The notes under the pieces were generated by a model. The model searched no databases, had not been told where the DNA came from, and saw only the letters and a program-made list of their open reading frames with translations. Shown in pieces: positions 1 through 9,830 of a stretch of DNA of 64,000 nt. Each line of letters begins with the position of its first letter. The stretch's first letter is position 1. Source of the DNA: Diplocloster modestus (lineage in GTDB: Bacteria; Bacillota; Clostridia; Lachnospirales; Lachnospiraceae); NCBI RefSeq assembly GCF_019042245.1, contig NZ_JAHQCX010000017.1, positions 1 through 64,000 on the forward strand, written 5' to 3'. Both the position numbers and the translations under genes were made by a program.

Positions 1-62
1 AAAGAAATTTGGGAGTATTAACTCCTTTTGAAAAATACGAACAATATATGTTGGCAGCATAA
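1..62 (+). CDS. C-terminal end of a possible transposase (partial, runs in from outside the window)
   Basis: Reading from base 3, the first 62 bases encode an open tail ending NLGVLTPFEKYEQYMLAA and a TAA at 60-62. The N-L-G-x-L-T-P-x-E pattern is like the extreme C-terminus of IS3-type and related DDE transposases, where an L-T-P-x-E motif closes the catalytic domain. Only about 19 residues are visible, so this is a weak call and could be coincidence. Confidence 0.3.
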   Translation, partial: RNLGVLTPFEKYEQYMLAA

Positions 63-65
63 AAA

Positions 66-110
66 CTGCCACCAGCTAATCGCATCTGGTGGCAGAAATA
101 ATTTTTATTT
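66..110. terminator. Bidirectional rho-independent terminator
   Basis: A perfect 10-bp stem, CTGCCACCAG (66-75) with CTGGTGGCAG (86-95), has a 10-nt loop. On the minus strand it is followed by TTTTT and would end the ilvN-ilvC transcript about 150 nt after the ilvC stop. On the plus strand it is followed by a T-rich run (101-116) and would end the gene entering from the left. Bases 111-248 hold no recognisable gene. Confidence 0.75.
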
Positions 111-248
111 TTTTTAATTGTCTACTTGACGGGAAGCAGTTCATTGTAAATCGGGAGTCTGCTTTTACTCGCTTATTTACATTAAAATCATTTCGTAATT
201 TTCTATATCCTCCAGCTTTATGCCGAAAGATCCAGATGGAACTACAAA

Positions 249-1316
<1,068 letters not shown>

Positions 1317-1345
1317 TTAAAGGTTATTTAAGCCTCTAGCACTCT

Positions 1346-1846
1346 CTAATCAAAATACCTGACATCCTTAGAACCGCGCGACAGTCCGGTAATCCCGGTT
1401 CTGGCCAGTTCCAGAATCTCATATCCGGATAACAGACCGATAAACGCGTCCAGCTTGGACTGATTTCCCGTCAACTCGATAATAAGGGAATCCGGCGCCA
1501 CATCCACGATATTCGCCCGGAAAATATTTGCCACCGCTATAATCGCCTGGCGATCATCGGCCTGGGCCCTCACCTTTAACAGGATCAATTCCCTGCTCAC
1601 TGATTCCTTATCCAATAACTTTTTGATATCAACCACATCCACCAGCTTACGAAGCTGATTCTCGATCTGCTCAATAATCACCTCATCTCCGCGGACAACT
1701 ACCGTCATCCTGGAAAATCTGGGATCTGCTGTCACTCCTACGGTCAGACTTTCGATATTATAGCCTCTGCGGCTGAACAAGCCCGCCACTCTGCTTAACA
1801 CACCGGAGGTATTGTCAACCAACATAGATAATACGGTTTGATCCAT
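1346..1846 (-). CDS. ilvN: Acetolactate synthase small (regulatory) subunit
   Basis: A 166-residue regulatory subunit of acetohydroxyacid synthase, which binds valine through an N-terminal ACT domain and stimulates the catalytic large subunit. The start, LSMLVDNTSGVLSRVAGLFS, then R-R-G-Y-N-I-E-S-L-T-V, is the standard ACT signature of the family. The C-terminal half (about 80-166) is the ALS_ss_C region. It lies upstream of ilvC, but its catalytic partner ilvB is some 47 kb away at 48991-50673, so the two subunits are not co-transcribed. A consensus promoter sits directly upstream. No T-box or leader peptide is visible. Confidence 0.95.
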   Translation of the reverse strand: MDQTVLSMLVDNTSGVLSRVAGLFSRRGYNIESLTVGVTADPRFSRMTVVVRGDEVIIEQIENQLRKLVDVVDIKKLLDKESVSRELILLKVRAQADDRQAIIAVANIFRANIVDVAPDSLIIELTGNQSKLDAFIGLLSGYEILELARTGITGLSRGSKDVRYFD

Positions 1847-1886
1847 ACAGACAACCTGCTTTCTTTATAGAATTGTACTAAGTGTT

Positions 1887-1915
1887 ATTCTATCAAGTCT
1901 TAAAATTTTTGTCAA
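1887..1915 (-). promoter_or_regulatory. SigA-type promoter of ilvN-ilvC
   Basis: On the minus strand TTGACA (1910-1915) and TAGAAT (1887-1892) are separated by exactly 17 bp. The predicted transcript starts about 35 nt before the ilvN ATG, too short a leader for a T-box. Confidence 0.75.
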
Positions 1916-1966
1916 ATAGAATTTCAACACTTTACTGTGCTTAAGTAGTAGAGCATCGGAATATCT

Positions 1967-1997
1967 GCCCTTAATACTATAAACTCACTTTAAGGGC
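1967..1997. other. Intergenic hairpin between metH and ilvN
   Basis: GCCCTTAA (1967-1974) pairs with TTAAGGGC (1990-1997) around a 15-nt loop. It lies after the metH stop and before the ilvN promoter, so it may end the metH transcript, but no good T-run follows on the minus strand. Confidence 0.35.
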
Positions 1998-2092
1998 TTT
2001 AGATTTACCTGATACATTACTCAACCATTCGAACATGGAACTTAGCCTTCACCAATCGAGGGGGTGCGCAGAGCGGCCCGACATTCTGAAGA

Positions 2093-4519
2093 CTACCCCT
2101 CCCCCAGCAGCCGTTCGACTAATTTCACCGCCTCAGCGGCATCTTTGGAATAGCCGTCCGCTCCGATTTCATCTGCGTAGCTCTGGGTAATCACGGCGCC
2201 GCCGATGATTACCTTGGCTTCGATGCCGAGTTCTCTTACGTAGGCGATGACATGGCGCATTTCCTGCATTGTGGTGGTCATCAGCGCGGACAGGCCGATT
2301 ATGGCTGCGTGATGTTCCATGGCAGCTTTTGCGATCTGTTCTTTGGGGACATCTTTTCCCAGGTCTATGACGTCGTAACCGCAGTTCTTTAACATCAGTC
2401 CGACCAGGTTCTTGCCGATGTCGTGAATGTCTCCCTCGACGGTGGCGATGACGATGACCGGCTTTTCTTTTTGGTCTTCATCCTGTTCCAGCATAGGTTC
2501 CAGATATTCGATCGCCTTTTTCATAACTTCCGCGCTGGATATCAGCTGGGGCAGGAAATAGATCTGTTTGTCGAAGAGTTCCCCCACCTCGTGGATGGCC
2601 GGGATCAGCATTTCGTTGATAATGGCGGAAGGCGTGTATCCGTCCGCAAGCGCAGCTTTTACATGGTTCAGAATACCGCTGCGGTTCCCTTTCATTACAC
2701 TTTCATATACCTTGGGGTGCTCTGCTTTTACTTCTGCTGTCTTCTGGGCCGGGTTGGTTTCGGGAGTTTCAGCCGCCTTTCTGGCATTCATCCGGTTGAT
2801 GTAGGCCAGATCTGCATCCGGTTTGTTCATGAGCAGGTCTGCGGCCATCGCACTGTTTACCAGAAGATCCTGGGACGGGTTCGCGATAGCCATCGTCAGG
2901 CCCTGCTGTATCGCCATGGTTAAAAAGGCAGCGTTGATAAAACTGCGCTCGGGCAGGCCGAATGAAATGTTGGAAAGGCCCACGATCGTGGCCAGACCTA
3001 GCTCTTCCTTGCAGTAGCGGATGGTTTCCAGGGTCTCTAAGGCGGCTTTGGGATTCGCCCCTACGGTGGCCACCAGACCGTCCACTACGATGTCCTCTCT
3101 GGTGAACCCAAGGATTAACGCCCGTTCCAGGATCTTTTGGATGATTTTTTTCTTTTCATCCAGTGATTTTGGCAGACCCTCGTCGGACAGAGGAAGCAGG
3201 ATGAACATGGCTCCGTATTTTCGGGCGATGGGCAGCAGTTTCTCAAACTTCTCCGTTTCCAGGGAAATGGAATTGATCAGTGCCCGTCCCGGATAACGCC
3301 TGAGCGCCGCTTCCATCACTTCGATATGACTGGTATCCAGGCACAGCGGGAGGGGGGTTACAGCCATCACCTCATCCAGCACCTTTAACATGGTTTCTTT
3401 TTCATCGATACCGTTCATTCCCACATTGATATCCAGCACGGATGCACCGCATTCGGTCTGGTCTTCCGCAAAGGAACGAACCATACCGTAATCTCCGGTC
3501 CGCAGTTTTTCCTGAAACTTTTTCTTACCGGTGGGGTTGATCCGCTCGCCGACGACATGGAACCGCTCACTTAAGCCAAACGCCAGCACCTGCCTCTCGG
3601 AAGCCAGCAGCCTTACGGGCGCTGCAGGCTGGAACGTGATGCGGCGGTCTGGAAGGGATGCTGAGAGCTTTTGTATAAACTCCGGCGTTGTACCGCAGCA
3701 GCCGCCGAGAATCGTGGCACCTGCTTCAATCAGCGCATGCATATGTTTTACATAGATATCGGCATCCATATCGTATATGGTCTCACCGGCCTCATTGATA
3801 CCGGGAAGACCCGCGTTCGGCTTCGCAATCAACGGCACCTTGGCATATTTCTTCATCTCCCGCACGAAGTTTAACATCGTGTCCGGTCCGGATGAGCAGT
3901 TTACGCCTACCGCATCCGCCCCCAGGCTCTGAAGTACCACTACGGAAGTGGCCGGATCTGTTCCATAGAAAGTCCTGCCATCGGTATTAAAAGTCATAGT
4001 AGCCATGACCGGCAGACTGCAGACCTCTCTGGCAGCTAATAAGGCGGCTCTGGTCTCCTGAAGGCTCATCATTGTCTCGACGACCAGCATATCAACACCG
4101 GCCTGGTCAAGGAGGACGATCTGTTCTTTGTATACATCCACCAGCTCTTCAAAATCGAGGGTCCCTACAGGTGATAACTGTTCACCAGTCATGGTCAGGT
4201 CACCGGCGATCAGAGCCTGTCCGGCGGAAGCCTCCCTGGAAATGGATACCAGGGAATGAATCAGTTCCTCCATCCGGTCTTCCAGGCCATATTCCTTAAG
4301 CTTAATCCGATTCGCTGTAAATGTCGGAGCATAGAGAATATTGGTACCCGCCGCCACATATTCCTGCTGAAGCTTAAGCATCACTTCCCTATGACCGGCG
4401 ATCCAGGCCTCCGGACAAACGCCGGATGGCATTCCCCGTTTCTGGAGATTAGATCCTGTGGCGCCGTCCAATATAACCAGATTCTTTGTTGTCCAATCTC
4501 TGAATTCCTGTCTTGTCAT
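2093..4519 (-). CDS. metH: Cobalamin-dependent methionine synthase lacking the reactivation domain
   Basis: An 808-residue MetH-type enzyme that moves a methyl group from methyl-tetrahydrofolate via cobalamin to homocysteine. The domain order is: homocysteine methyltransferase barrel (about 1-290, zinc ligands in GVNCSSG and GGCCGTTPE), pterin-binding barrel (about 310-570, beginning FHVVGERINPTGKKKF), then cobalamin cap and Rossmann domains (about 590-808). DIHDIGKN (697-704) supplies the cobalt-ligating histidine. The C-terminal AdoMet-dependent reactivation domain of the 1200-residue enterobacterial enzyme is missing, as is usual in Clostridia, so reactivation needs a separate protein not seen here. 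The ATG overlaps the upstream stop (ATGA), which implies translational coupling with the MTHFR fusion. Confidence 0.93.
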   Translation of the reverse strand: MTRQEFRDWTTKNLVILDGATGSNLQKRGMPSGVCPEAWIAGHREVMLKLQQEYVAAGTNILYAPTFTANRIKLKEYGLEDRMEELIHSLVSISREASAGQALIAGDLTMTGEQLSPVGTLDFEELVDVYKEQIVLLDQAGVDMLVVETMMSLQETRAALLAAREVCSLPVMATMTFNTDGRTFYGTDPATSVVVLQSLGADAVGVNCSSGPDTMLNFVREMKKYAKVPLIAKPNAGLPGINEAGETIYDMDADIYVKHMHALIEAGATILGGCCGTTPEFIQKLSASLPDRRITFQPAAPVRLLASERQVLAFGLSERFHVVGERINPTGKKKFQEKLRTGDYGMVRSFAEDQTECGASVLDINVGMNGIDEKETMLKVLDEVMAVTPLPLCLDTSHIEVMEAALRRYPGRALINSISLETEKFEKLLPIARKYGAMFILLPLSDEGLPKSLDEKKKIIQKILERALILGFTREDIVVDGLVATVGANPKAALETLETIRYCKEELGLATIVGLSNISFGLPERSFINAAFLTMAIQQGLTMAIANPSQDLLVNSAMAADLLMNKPDADLAYINRMNARKAAETPETNPAQKTAEVKAEHPKVYESVMKGNRSGILNHVKAALADGYTPSAIINEMLIPAIHEVGELFDKQIYFLPQLISSAEVMKKAIEYLEPMLEQDEDQKEKPVIVIATVEGDIHDIGKNLVGLMLKNCGYDVIDLGKDVPKEQIAKAAMEHHAAIIGLSALMTTTMQEMRHVIAYVRELGIEAKVIIGGAVITQSYADEIGADGYSKDAAEAVKLVERLLGEG

Positions 4520-6339
4520 TTTTCCCTCCAGTGTAAGCAGCGTGCCGCCAGATACGCTCTGTTAAACGGCAGCATAAAGTAATATCCATCCGCCACATCC
4601 TTAAGCTCTTCCATCATCTGCCGGGCAATTCTGACTCCGGTCTCTTCCCCCTGCTCCTTCGACATCCCGGGATCAAACGCCTGAATCACCTGCTCTGGTA
4701 CCTGTATCCCGGTCACTTCATTGCGGATAAAGCATGCGTTCCGATAGCTGACCAGAGGCATGATTCCACAGAGTATTCTGGTATCCACTTCTTTTTTTAT
4801 TTTACGGATCCGCTCGGTTTCTTCTATAGAAAATATGGGCTGTGTCAAAAAATAGGAGGCACCTGCCTCTATCTTTTTCTCCATACGCCGGATCTCGGCA
4901 TCCAGATTTTTGCGTCCCTGATTGAGGGCACCTCCGTAGCAGATCGGTTCCTCCCGGAAATGCTCCTGGTTCATCTCTTTTAAAAACTGCATCAGAGTGA
5001 TGGAGTTAAAATCGAAGACCCCGGTGATATCCCCTCTGTCCCCTCCGGCTACCGGATCCCCGGTTACCACGAGAAAATTACGGATCCCGTTGACGTACGC
5101 GCCCAGAAGCCCGGCCCGCAGAGCAATGGTATTCTTATCCCGGCAGGCGATATGGGGCATAACCGGCAGTCCGGTCTCATGAAGCACCTTGGTCCCCATC
5201 AATATGGAATCCACCCGTCCCCGCCCCATGGGCGAATCCGCGAATGTAATCATGTCGACCGGAGCAGTCTTTAAGGAATTGGCATACTCCATAATCCGGT
5301 TCGTATTGGCGTCGTAGGGTGGGTCCAGCTCCACAGCGGTCACTTTTTCACCCCTTTGCATTTTCTGCAGAAGCGGATTGACAACCGCTGCTTTTTCCAG
5401 AATCACCGGCGGAGCTTCCGTTATCTGTCGGATCGCCGTCTGCCGGAAATCTACCGTTTTTCCCACCGCTTCTATATAAGATGGGTTCGTACCGCAGCAG
5501 CCTCCCAGCAGGTTCACTCCCAACTCTGCGATATCGTTCATCCTCTGTCCAAAATACTGTCTTGTATCTTTAAAATCAGTCCGCCCGGAACTCAAAGCCG
5601 GATAGCCGGAATTCGGAAATGCGGTGATAATCTTATCTTCCGGCAGCTGCAGTTTGCTCATCACCTGCCACAGATGACCCGGGCCTATCCCGCAGTTAAA
5701 GCCGATTCCGTCAATCTCTTCCATTCGGGCTGCATCTTCCAGCAGCCTGGACGCGGGGATACCATATTTAGAATAACCATAACCGTTGACGCAGAAGGAT
5801 ACGAAGACAGCCGCATCGGACTTCTCTTTTAACCAAAGGATTACAGGCTCTATATATTTCATATCGGCAAAGGTTTCAAACAAAAACAGATCGGCCCCCT
5901 CACTTAAAAATGCGTCGCAGATGTAGCGGTACTCTTCTATGACCTGTTCTGCGGTCTGATGGATATCCATTGGAATGGGACCGATATCCGCCGCTGTCAG
6001 GAGCATACTGTTTTCTGCCGTATCCTGTGCATGCTCTCTTCTATAAGTCTCAGCGGCAGACCGGGCAATCCGGTAACCCGCTGCCGCGACCTGTCCGGCT
6101 TCCCTGCGGCCGCATTCCAGCCGCCTGGTATTGGCAGCAAAGGTATTGGCGCGCAAAAATCGTGCACCGGCTTTTATATATGCCCGGTGCACCTGCTCTA
6201 CCTGATCCGGCCGGCGCAGATTATCCCATTCGGGAATTTTCGCAGCTCCGCCCTGCAGCCCACTGTAATAGGTACCGAAGGCCCCATCACCTAAGAGCCT
6301 GTGCTCTTTCAGTCCTTTTACCCAATCCTTCATTTTCAA
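4516..6339 (-). CDS. Homocysteine S-methyltransferase / 5,10-methylene-THF reductase fusion
   Basis: A 607-residue two-domain protein. Residues 1-300 are a homocysteine methyltransferase barrel (GDGAFGTYY start, zinc cysteines in GFNCGIGP and GGCCGTNPS). Residues about 320-600 are a MetF-like flavin barrel (AVELDPP, ITFADSP, VVTGDP, YFLTQPIF). This is the YitJ-type architecture of Firmicutes. It would make methyl-THF for the adjacent methionine synthase and may itself methylate homocysteine. The start is uncertain: TTG at 6339 has GAGGAG at good spacing, while ATG at 6333 is 6 nt further on. It starts 3 nt after the upstream oxidoreductase stop and overlaps metH by 4 nt, so these genes form one operon. 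Confidence 0.92.
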   Translation of the reverse strand: MKMKDWVKGLKEHRLLGDGAFGTYYSGLQGGAAKIPEWDNLRRPDQVEQVHRAYIKAGARFLRANTFAANTRRLECGRREAGQVAAAGYRIARSAAETYRREHAQDTAENSMLLTAADIGPIPMDIHQTAEQVIEEYRYICDAFLSEGADLFLFETFADMKYIEPVILWLKEKSDAAVFVSFCVNGYGYSKYGIPASRLLEDAARMEEIDGIGFNCGIGPGHLWQVMSKLQLPEDKIITAFPNSGYPALSSGRTDFKDTRQYFGQRMNDIAELGVNLLGGCCGTNPSYIEAVGKTVDFRQTAIRQITEAPPVILEKAAVVNPLLQKMQRGEKVTAVELDPPYDANTNRIMEYANSLKTAPVDMITFADSPMGRGRVDSILMGTKVLHETGLPVMPHIACRDKNTIALRAGLLGAYVNGIRNFLVVTGDPVAGGDRGDITGVFDFNSITLMQFLKEMNQEHFREEPICYGGALNQGRKNLDAEIRRMEKKIEAGASYFLTQPIFSIEETERIRKIKKEVDTRILCGIMPLVSYRNACFIRNEVTGIQVPEQVIQAFDPGMSKEQGEETGVRIARQMMEELKDVADGYYFMLPFNRAYLAARCLHWREK

Positions 6340-6342
6340 CCA

Positions 6343-7329
6343 TTACTCCTCGAAATCAAACCGGAAATTCCACTGCTTCCGGCAGGTATCCATAATTTTC
6401 ATCACAGTCAGGGTATCGTCAAGCGGCACCTTGTCACTTTCCGTCTTCCCCTCCCGCAGGCAGCGCATGGCTTCCAGCGCCTCATATTCATATCCATTGC
6501 AGATAAACGGCTCTTCAAATTGCCGGATCACCTGATTATCATAGTCCAGCACTGAGATCTTTGTAGCCTGGAAAAAGAATTCCTGATTTAACAGTACCTT
6601 TCCTTTGGTCCCCTGTATATAGAAGAATACCAGTTTCTCCGGTCCCAGGCCGCTGGATAATTGTGCATATGCGCCGTTTTCATACTCTAACACGACACTG
6701 TTGGTATAGTCTACCTTTTTTTCACCCATAAATGCATGGCTGACCACTTTTACCGGGGTCTGGTGAAAAACGGACTGGGCATACATGATCGGGTACATGC
6801 CCAGATCCAGCAAAGCCCCTCCCCCGTTCTCATAGGAATAGAGCCGGTGTGTCGAAGGAGCAGCGGTAAAAAAACGGCCTTCGGCCATCCGGATCTCCCC
6901 CAAGACCCCTTCCCTGATCCACTCCTGCAGTTTCAAAAAGGCGGGATGGCATTTTGTCCAAACCGCTTCCATAAAAAACAGCTTCTTTTCTCTGGCCAGA
7001 AGAATCAGTTCTTCCGCCTGAACCGCGTTGATCGTCAGGGGTTTTTCCGCCAGCACATTCTTACCGGCCAGCAGGCAGCTCTTGATTCCCTCGTAATGGT
7101 ATCTGGCCGGAGTCGCCACATATACGATATCCACCTGCGGATCCGCCAGCAATTCCTCATAGGAGCCATACGCCTTCTGAATCTGGTTCTGCCTGGCAAA
7201 CGCAACGGCCTTCTCCAAAGATCTGGAACCGACCGCATACAGGTTCGCCTCCCCGCATGCGCGCAGCGCAGCGGAGAAAATCCCCGCAATCCGGCCGGCC
7301 CCCATAATTCCCCAGTTAATCTTATTCAT
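6343..7329 (-). CDS. Gfo/Idh/MocA-family NAD(P)-dependent oxidoreductase
   Basis: A 328-residue oxidoreductase with an N-terminal Rossmann fold (NWGIMGAGRIAGIFSAAL) followed by the family signature E-K-P-L-T (A-E-K-P-L-T-I-N), whose lysine is usually catalytic. The C-terminal alpha/beta domain is complete, and the length fits the family. The substrate cannot be read from sequence; trans-dihydrodiol or sugar/inositol dehydrogenases are the nearest relatives. I place the start at ATG 7329, preceded by an AAAGGA segment. Translation could extend 29 codons upstream through a 21-bp tandem repeat, but that extension is repetitive and lies outside the conserved fold. Its place at the head of the methionine-synthesis operon is not explained by a known pathway. 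Confidence 0.85.
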   Translation of the reverse strand: MNKINWGIMGAGRIAGIFSAALRACGEANLYAVGSRSLEKAVAFARQNQIQKAYGSYEELLADPQVDIVYVATPARYHYEGIKSCLLAGKNVLAEKPLTINAVQAEELILLAREKKLFFMEAVWTKCHPAFLKLQEWIREGVLGEIRMAEGRFFTAAPSTHRLYSYENGGGALLDLGMYPIMYAQSVFHQTPVKVVSHAFMGEKKVDYTNSVVLEYENGAYAQLSSGLGPEKLVFFYIQGTKGKVLLNQEFFFQATKISVLDYDNQVIRQFEEPFICNGYEYEALEAMRCLREGKTESDKVPLDDTLTVMKIMDTCRKQWNFRFDFEE

Positions 7330-7362
7330 TCCATCCGCATCCTTTCCTAATCGTTCAATTTG

Positions 7363-7414
7363 GGACATGTCCATTTCAGTCTGGGACATGTCCATTCCAA
7401 TTTGGGACATGTCC
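7363..7414. promoter_or_regulatory. Three palindromes GGACATGTCC at exact 21-bp spacing (operator-like array)
   Basis: The perfect 10-bp palindrome GGACATGTCC occurs at 7363-7372, 7384-7393 and 7405-7414, each inside a 21-bp near-identical unit. Two helical turns separate neighbouring copies, so all lie on one DNA face. The array sits between the feoB stop and the oxidoreductase start. It is also in-frame (7 codons per unit), so an N-terminal coding repeat is the alternative. Confidence 0.5.
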
Positions 7415-7446
7415 ACTCCAGTATGTCCGCTCCAGTGGATACATAT

Positions 7447-9435
7447 TTACATAAACAGACTACCTATTTGATAAACCAGTACTGCCCCGAGCCATGCGAT
7501 CAATAACTGAAAAATGACCATTCCCAATGTCCACCGGGTAGAATTGGTCTCTTTGCGAATCGTTGCGATCGTAGCCATACAAGGGGTATATAACAGACAG
7601 AAAATCATAAGTGCGTAAGCATTCAGTGGCCCGAATCCATAGGCCCCCAAAGCCTCCGACATCTGCATCATTCCTGCCGCTGAGTTCACATTAGAGATAC
7701 CAAAAAGTACAGCAAAGCTGGATACCACAACTTCTTTTGCCGATAAGCCTGAAATCAGAGCTACAGCGATCTGCCACAGGCCTAAACCAGCCGGGGCCAG
7801 GACCGGGACCAGGAAGCGTCCGATCGCAGCGCCGAAGCTCATCGAGATATCCGATACCATCCCGGTAGTTCCGAAGTTTAAAACAAACCAGATCACAATG
7901 GAAGCGACGAAGATCGTCGTTCCCGCTTTACTCAAGTAATCCTTAACCTTTTCCCACACATATACGGCGATGGTTCTGGGATTTGGCGATTTATATTCCG
8001 GCAGTTCGATCAGCAGACTGTTGCTGCTTTTCCCTTTAAAGACGCGATTGGATAAGAGGGCTATCAAAATAGCCAGCACAACGCCAATCACATAGAGGGA
8101 GAACGCGGCCACCATAGCATAATCTTCGAAGAAAATATCAGCGAACAGCACATAGATCGGCAGTCTTGCTGAACATGACATAAATGGAGTAACCAGAATC
8201 GTCTTTTTCCGGTCGCCTTCATGTTCCAATGCCCTTGTTGCCATGACGGCCGGGACCGTACAGCCGAAGCCAAGGATCATAGGAAGAAATGCTTTTCCGG
8301 ACAGTCCGGCTTTTCCCATGATACCGTCCATGACGTATGCCACCCGGGCCATATAACCACTGTCTTCCAATATGGCCAGCGCCAGGAACAAAATAAAGAT
8401 GTTCGGCAGGAAAGTCAGAATTCCCCCGACTCCCGCGATAATTCCATCCACGATCAGTGAATTCAGCCAGCCGGCCGTGTGCAGGCTGGTGAGCAGATTT
8501 GATACCGAAACCGATAACCAGCCCAGCGAGACTTCAAATCCGCCCTTTAAGAAATCGCCTACTGTAAACGTCAGAAAAAAGACCAGTGCCATGATCCCCA
8601 GAAAAATAGGGATACCCCAGATTCTATGGGTCAAAACCTCATCAATCCGGTCCGTACTGGCCAGCTTCTCTTTCTTATAAAAAAGGCAGTCCTCAATAAC
8701 TTCCTCAATATAATCATACTTCTGATTAATGATATCTTTTTCATAATTACGATCTATGATTGCGGTCACATCCACCGGATGATGATTCATCACTTCCTCA
8801 TCGTATTCCAGGAGTTTAATCGCGTGCCATCTAAGATTAGACGCATCCGGATAGCGTGCTTTGATCACCACTTCCAACTTCGCAATCTTTTCCTCAATGG
8901 TGTCGTCATAGGTTACGACATGTTCCGCCGGTCCTTCCAGATAATGATGAATCACCGCATGCAGCAGTACATCTAACCCCGTCCTTTTCCTGGCCGATAC
9001 CGGAACAACCGGAATTCCGCCTAACATTTCCGGAAGGCGATGCAGATCCAGTTCCATCCCGCGCTCCTCCACAATGTCCATCATATTAAGCGCCAGTATA
9101 ACCGGCTTGCGAAGCTCCAGCAGCTGCATGGTCAGATAAAGATTTCTCTCCATGGAGGACGCGTCCACAATATTAATGATCACATCAACGTCATCACTCA
9201 TAATACACTGGCGGCTGACTTTTTCCTCGATCGAATAAGAAGTCAGACTGTAGATGCCCGGCAGATCAATCAGCTTTAATTTACTGCCCTTATAAGTGGT
9301 GGAACCTTCCTTTTTCTCAACCGTAACCCCCGGCCAGTTGGCCACCTTCAGATTGGCTCCGGTATAGGCATTAAATAAAGTAGTCTTACCACAGTTGGGA
9401 TTTCCCACAAATGCGACGGATATCTTATCTTTCAT
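7447..9435 (-). CDS. feoB: Ferrous iron transport protein B
   Basis: A 662-residue inner-membrane Fe(II) transporter. The N-terminal G domain shows G1 GNPNCGKTT, G3 DLPG and G4 NMMD, then a helical regulatory segment (about 165-260). The membrane part has two Gate regions and the FeoB core. GFGCTVPAVMATRALE and a late LLYTPCMATIATIRKE carry the cysteine/proline motifs typical of the Gates. The length is near the family norm. It overlaps feoA by 4 nt (ATGA), the usual feoAB arrangement, under the promoter at 9722-9750. No classical Fur box is evident. Confidence 0.96.
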   Translation of the reverse strand: MKDKISVAFVGNPNCGKTTLFNAYTGANLKVANWPGVTVEKKEGSTTYKGSKLKLIDLPGIYSLTSYSIEEKVSRQCIMSDDVDVIINIVDASSMERNLYLTMQLLELRKPVILALNMMDIVEERGMELDLHRLPEMLGGIPVVPVSARKRTGLDVLLHAVIHHYLEGPAEHVVTYDDTIEEKIAKLEVVIKARYPDASNLRWHAIKLLEYDEEVMNHHPVDVTAIIDRNYEKDIINQKYDYIEEVIEDCLFYKKEKLASTDRIDEVLTHRIWGIPIFLGIMALVFFLTFTVGDFLKGGFEVSLGWLSVSVSNLLTSLHTAGWLNSLIVDGIIAGVGGILTFLPNIFILFLALAILEDSGYMARVAYVMDGIMGKAGLSGKAFLPMILGFGCTVPAVMATRALEHEGDRKKTILVTPFMSCSARLPIYVLFADIFFEDYAMVAAFSLYVIGVVLAILIALLSNRVFKGKSSNSLLIELPEYKSPNPRTIAVYVWEKVKDYLSKAGTTIFVASIVIWFVLNFGTTGMVSDISMSFGAAIGRFLVPVLAPAGLGLWQIAVALISGLSAKEVVVSSFAVLFGISNVNSAAGMMQMSEALGAYGFGPLNAYALMIFCLLYTPCMATIATIRKETNSTRWTLGMVIFQLLIAWLGAVLVYQIGSLFM

Positions 9436-9686
9436 TGCGCGATCTCCTTTACATCAATTCCTTTGGCTACCTGCTTACCGATTGCCCAGCGGGTTCCCCG
9501 CACCTTGATGATCACAGCCCCGTGCCGTTTTTTGTTAAAAACCTCCACCCGGGTCCCTTCGTTAATCCCCAGGGATTCCAATCTGCGGGTGATATTCTCC
9601 TCCAATCCCAAATCAACCACCTGATAAGATTGACCGATTGCTCCATCATAAAGCCTCATGTTTTCCTCCAGTGACGCATTTCGCAC
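9432..9686 (-). CDS. feoA: Ferrous iron transport protein A
   Basis: An 84-residue SH3-like FeoA-domain protein that helps FeoB-mediated Fe(II) uptake. It has the expected conserved middle, R-L-E-S-L-G-I-N-E-G-T-R-V-E-V, and a late L-x-x-x-x-A-K-G-I-x-V. An ATG preceded by TGGAGG at short spacing begins the gene. It is translationally coupled to feoB and is the first gene of the feo operon, with a strong promoter 40-65 nt upstream. Confidence 0.93.
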   Translation of the reverse strand: MRNASLEENMRLYDGAIGQSYQVVDLGLEENITRRLESLGINEGTRVEVFNKKRHGAVIIKVRGTRWAIGKQVAKGIDVKEIAQ

Positions 9687-9721
9687 TTCTCTACAAAATA
9701 CGACTAATTTTCTCTTCGTCT

Positions 9722-9750
9722 ATCTTACGATTTTTCCTGGGGTATGTCAA
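9722..9750 (-). promoter_or_regulatory. SigA-type promoter of feoAB
   Basis: Minus-strand TTGACA (9745-9750) and TAAGAT (9722-9727) with a 17-bp spacer. Direct repeats at 9754-9795 lie just upstream of the -35. Confidence 0.7.
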
Positions 9751-9753
9751 TAA

Positions 9754-9795
9754 AGTTAAATGCCAGTTATATGTGGAGTTAAATACCAGTTATAT
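9754..9795. repeat. Two 19-bp direct repeats upstream of the feoAB -35
   Basis: AGTTAAATGCCAGTTATAT (9754-9772) is repeated as AGTTAAATACCAGTTATAT (9777-9795), with one difference and a 23-bp period. Position and period (about two turns) suit an activator site for feoAB. Confidence 0.5.
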
Positions 9796-9830
9796 ATGGA
9801 AGGGCCTGAGATTTGTATGGGAGCGTTAGG

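Noticed and set aside
1847..2092. T-box or leader peptide before ilvN-ilvC
   Set aside because: No specifier-loop or conserved T-box core is visible, and the mapped promoter leaves a leader of only about 35 nt.
7330..7446. SAM riboswitch before the methionine operon
   Set aside because: The region is only the 21-bp repeat array; no kink-turn/terminator layout is present.
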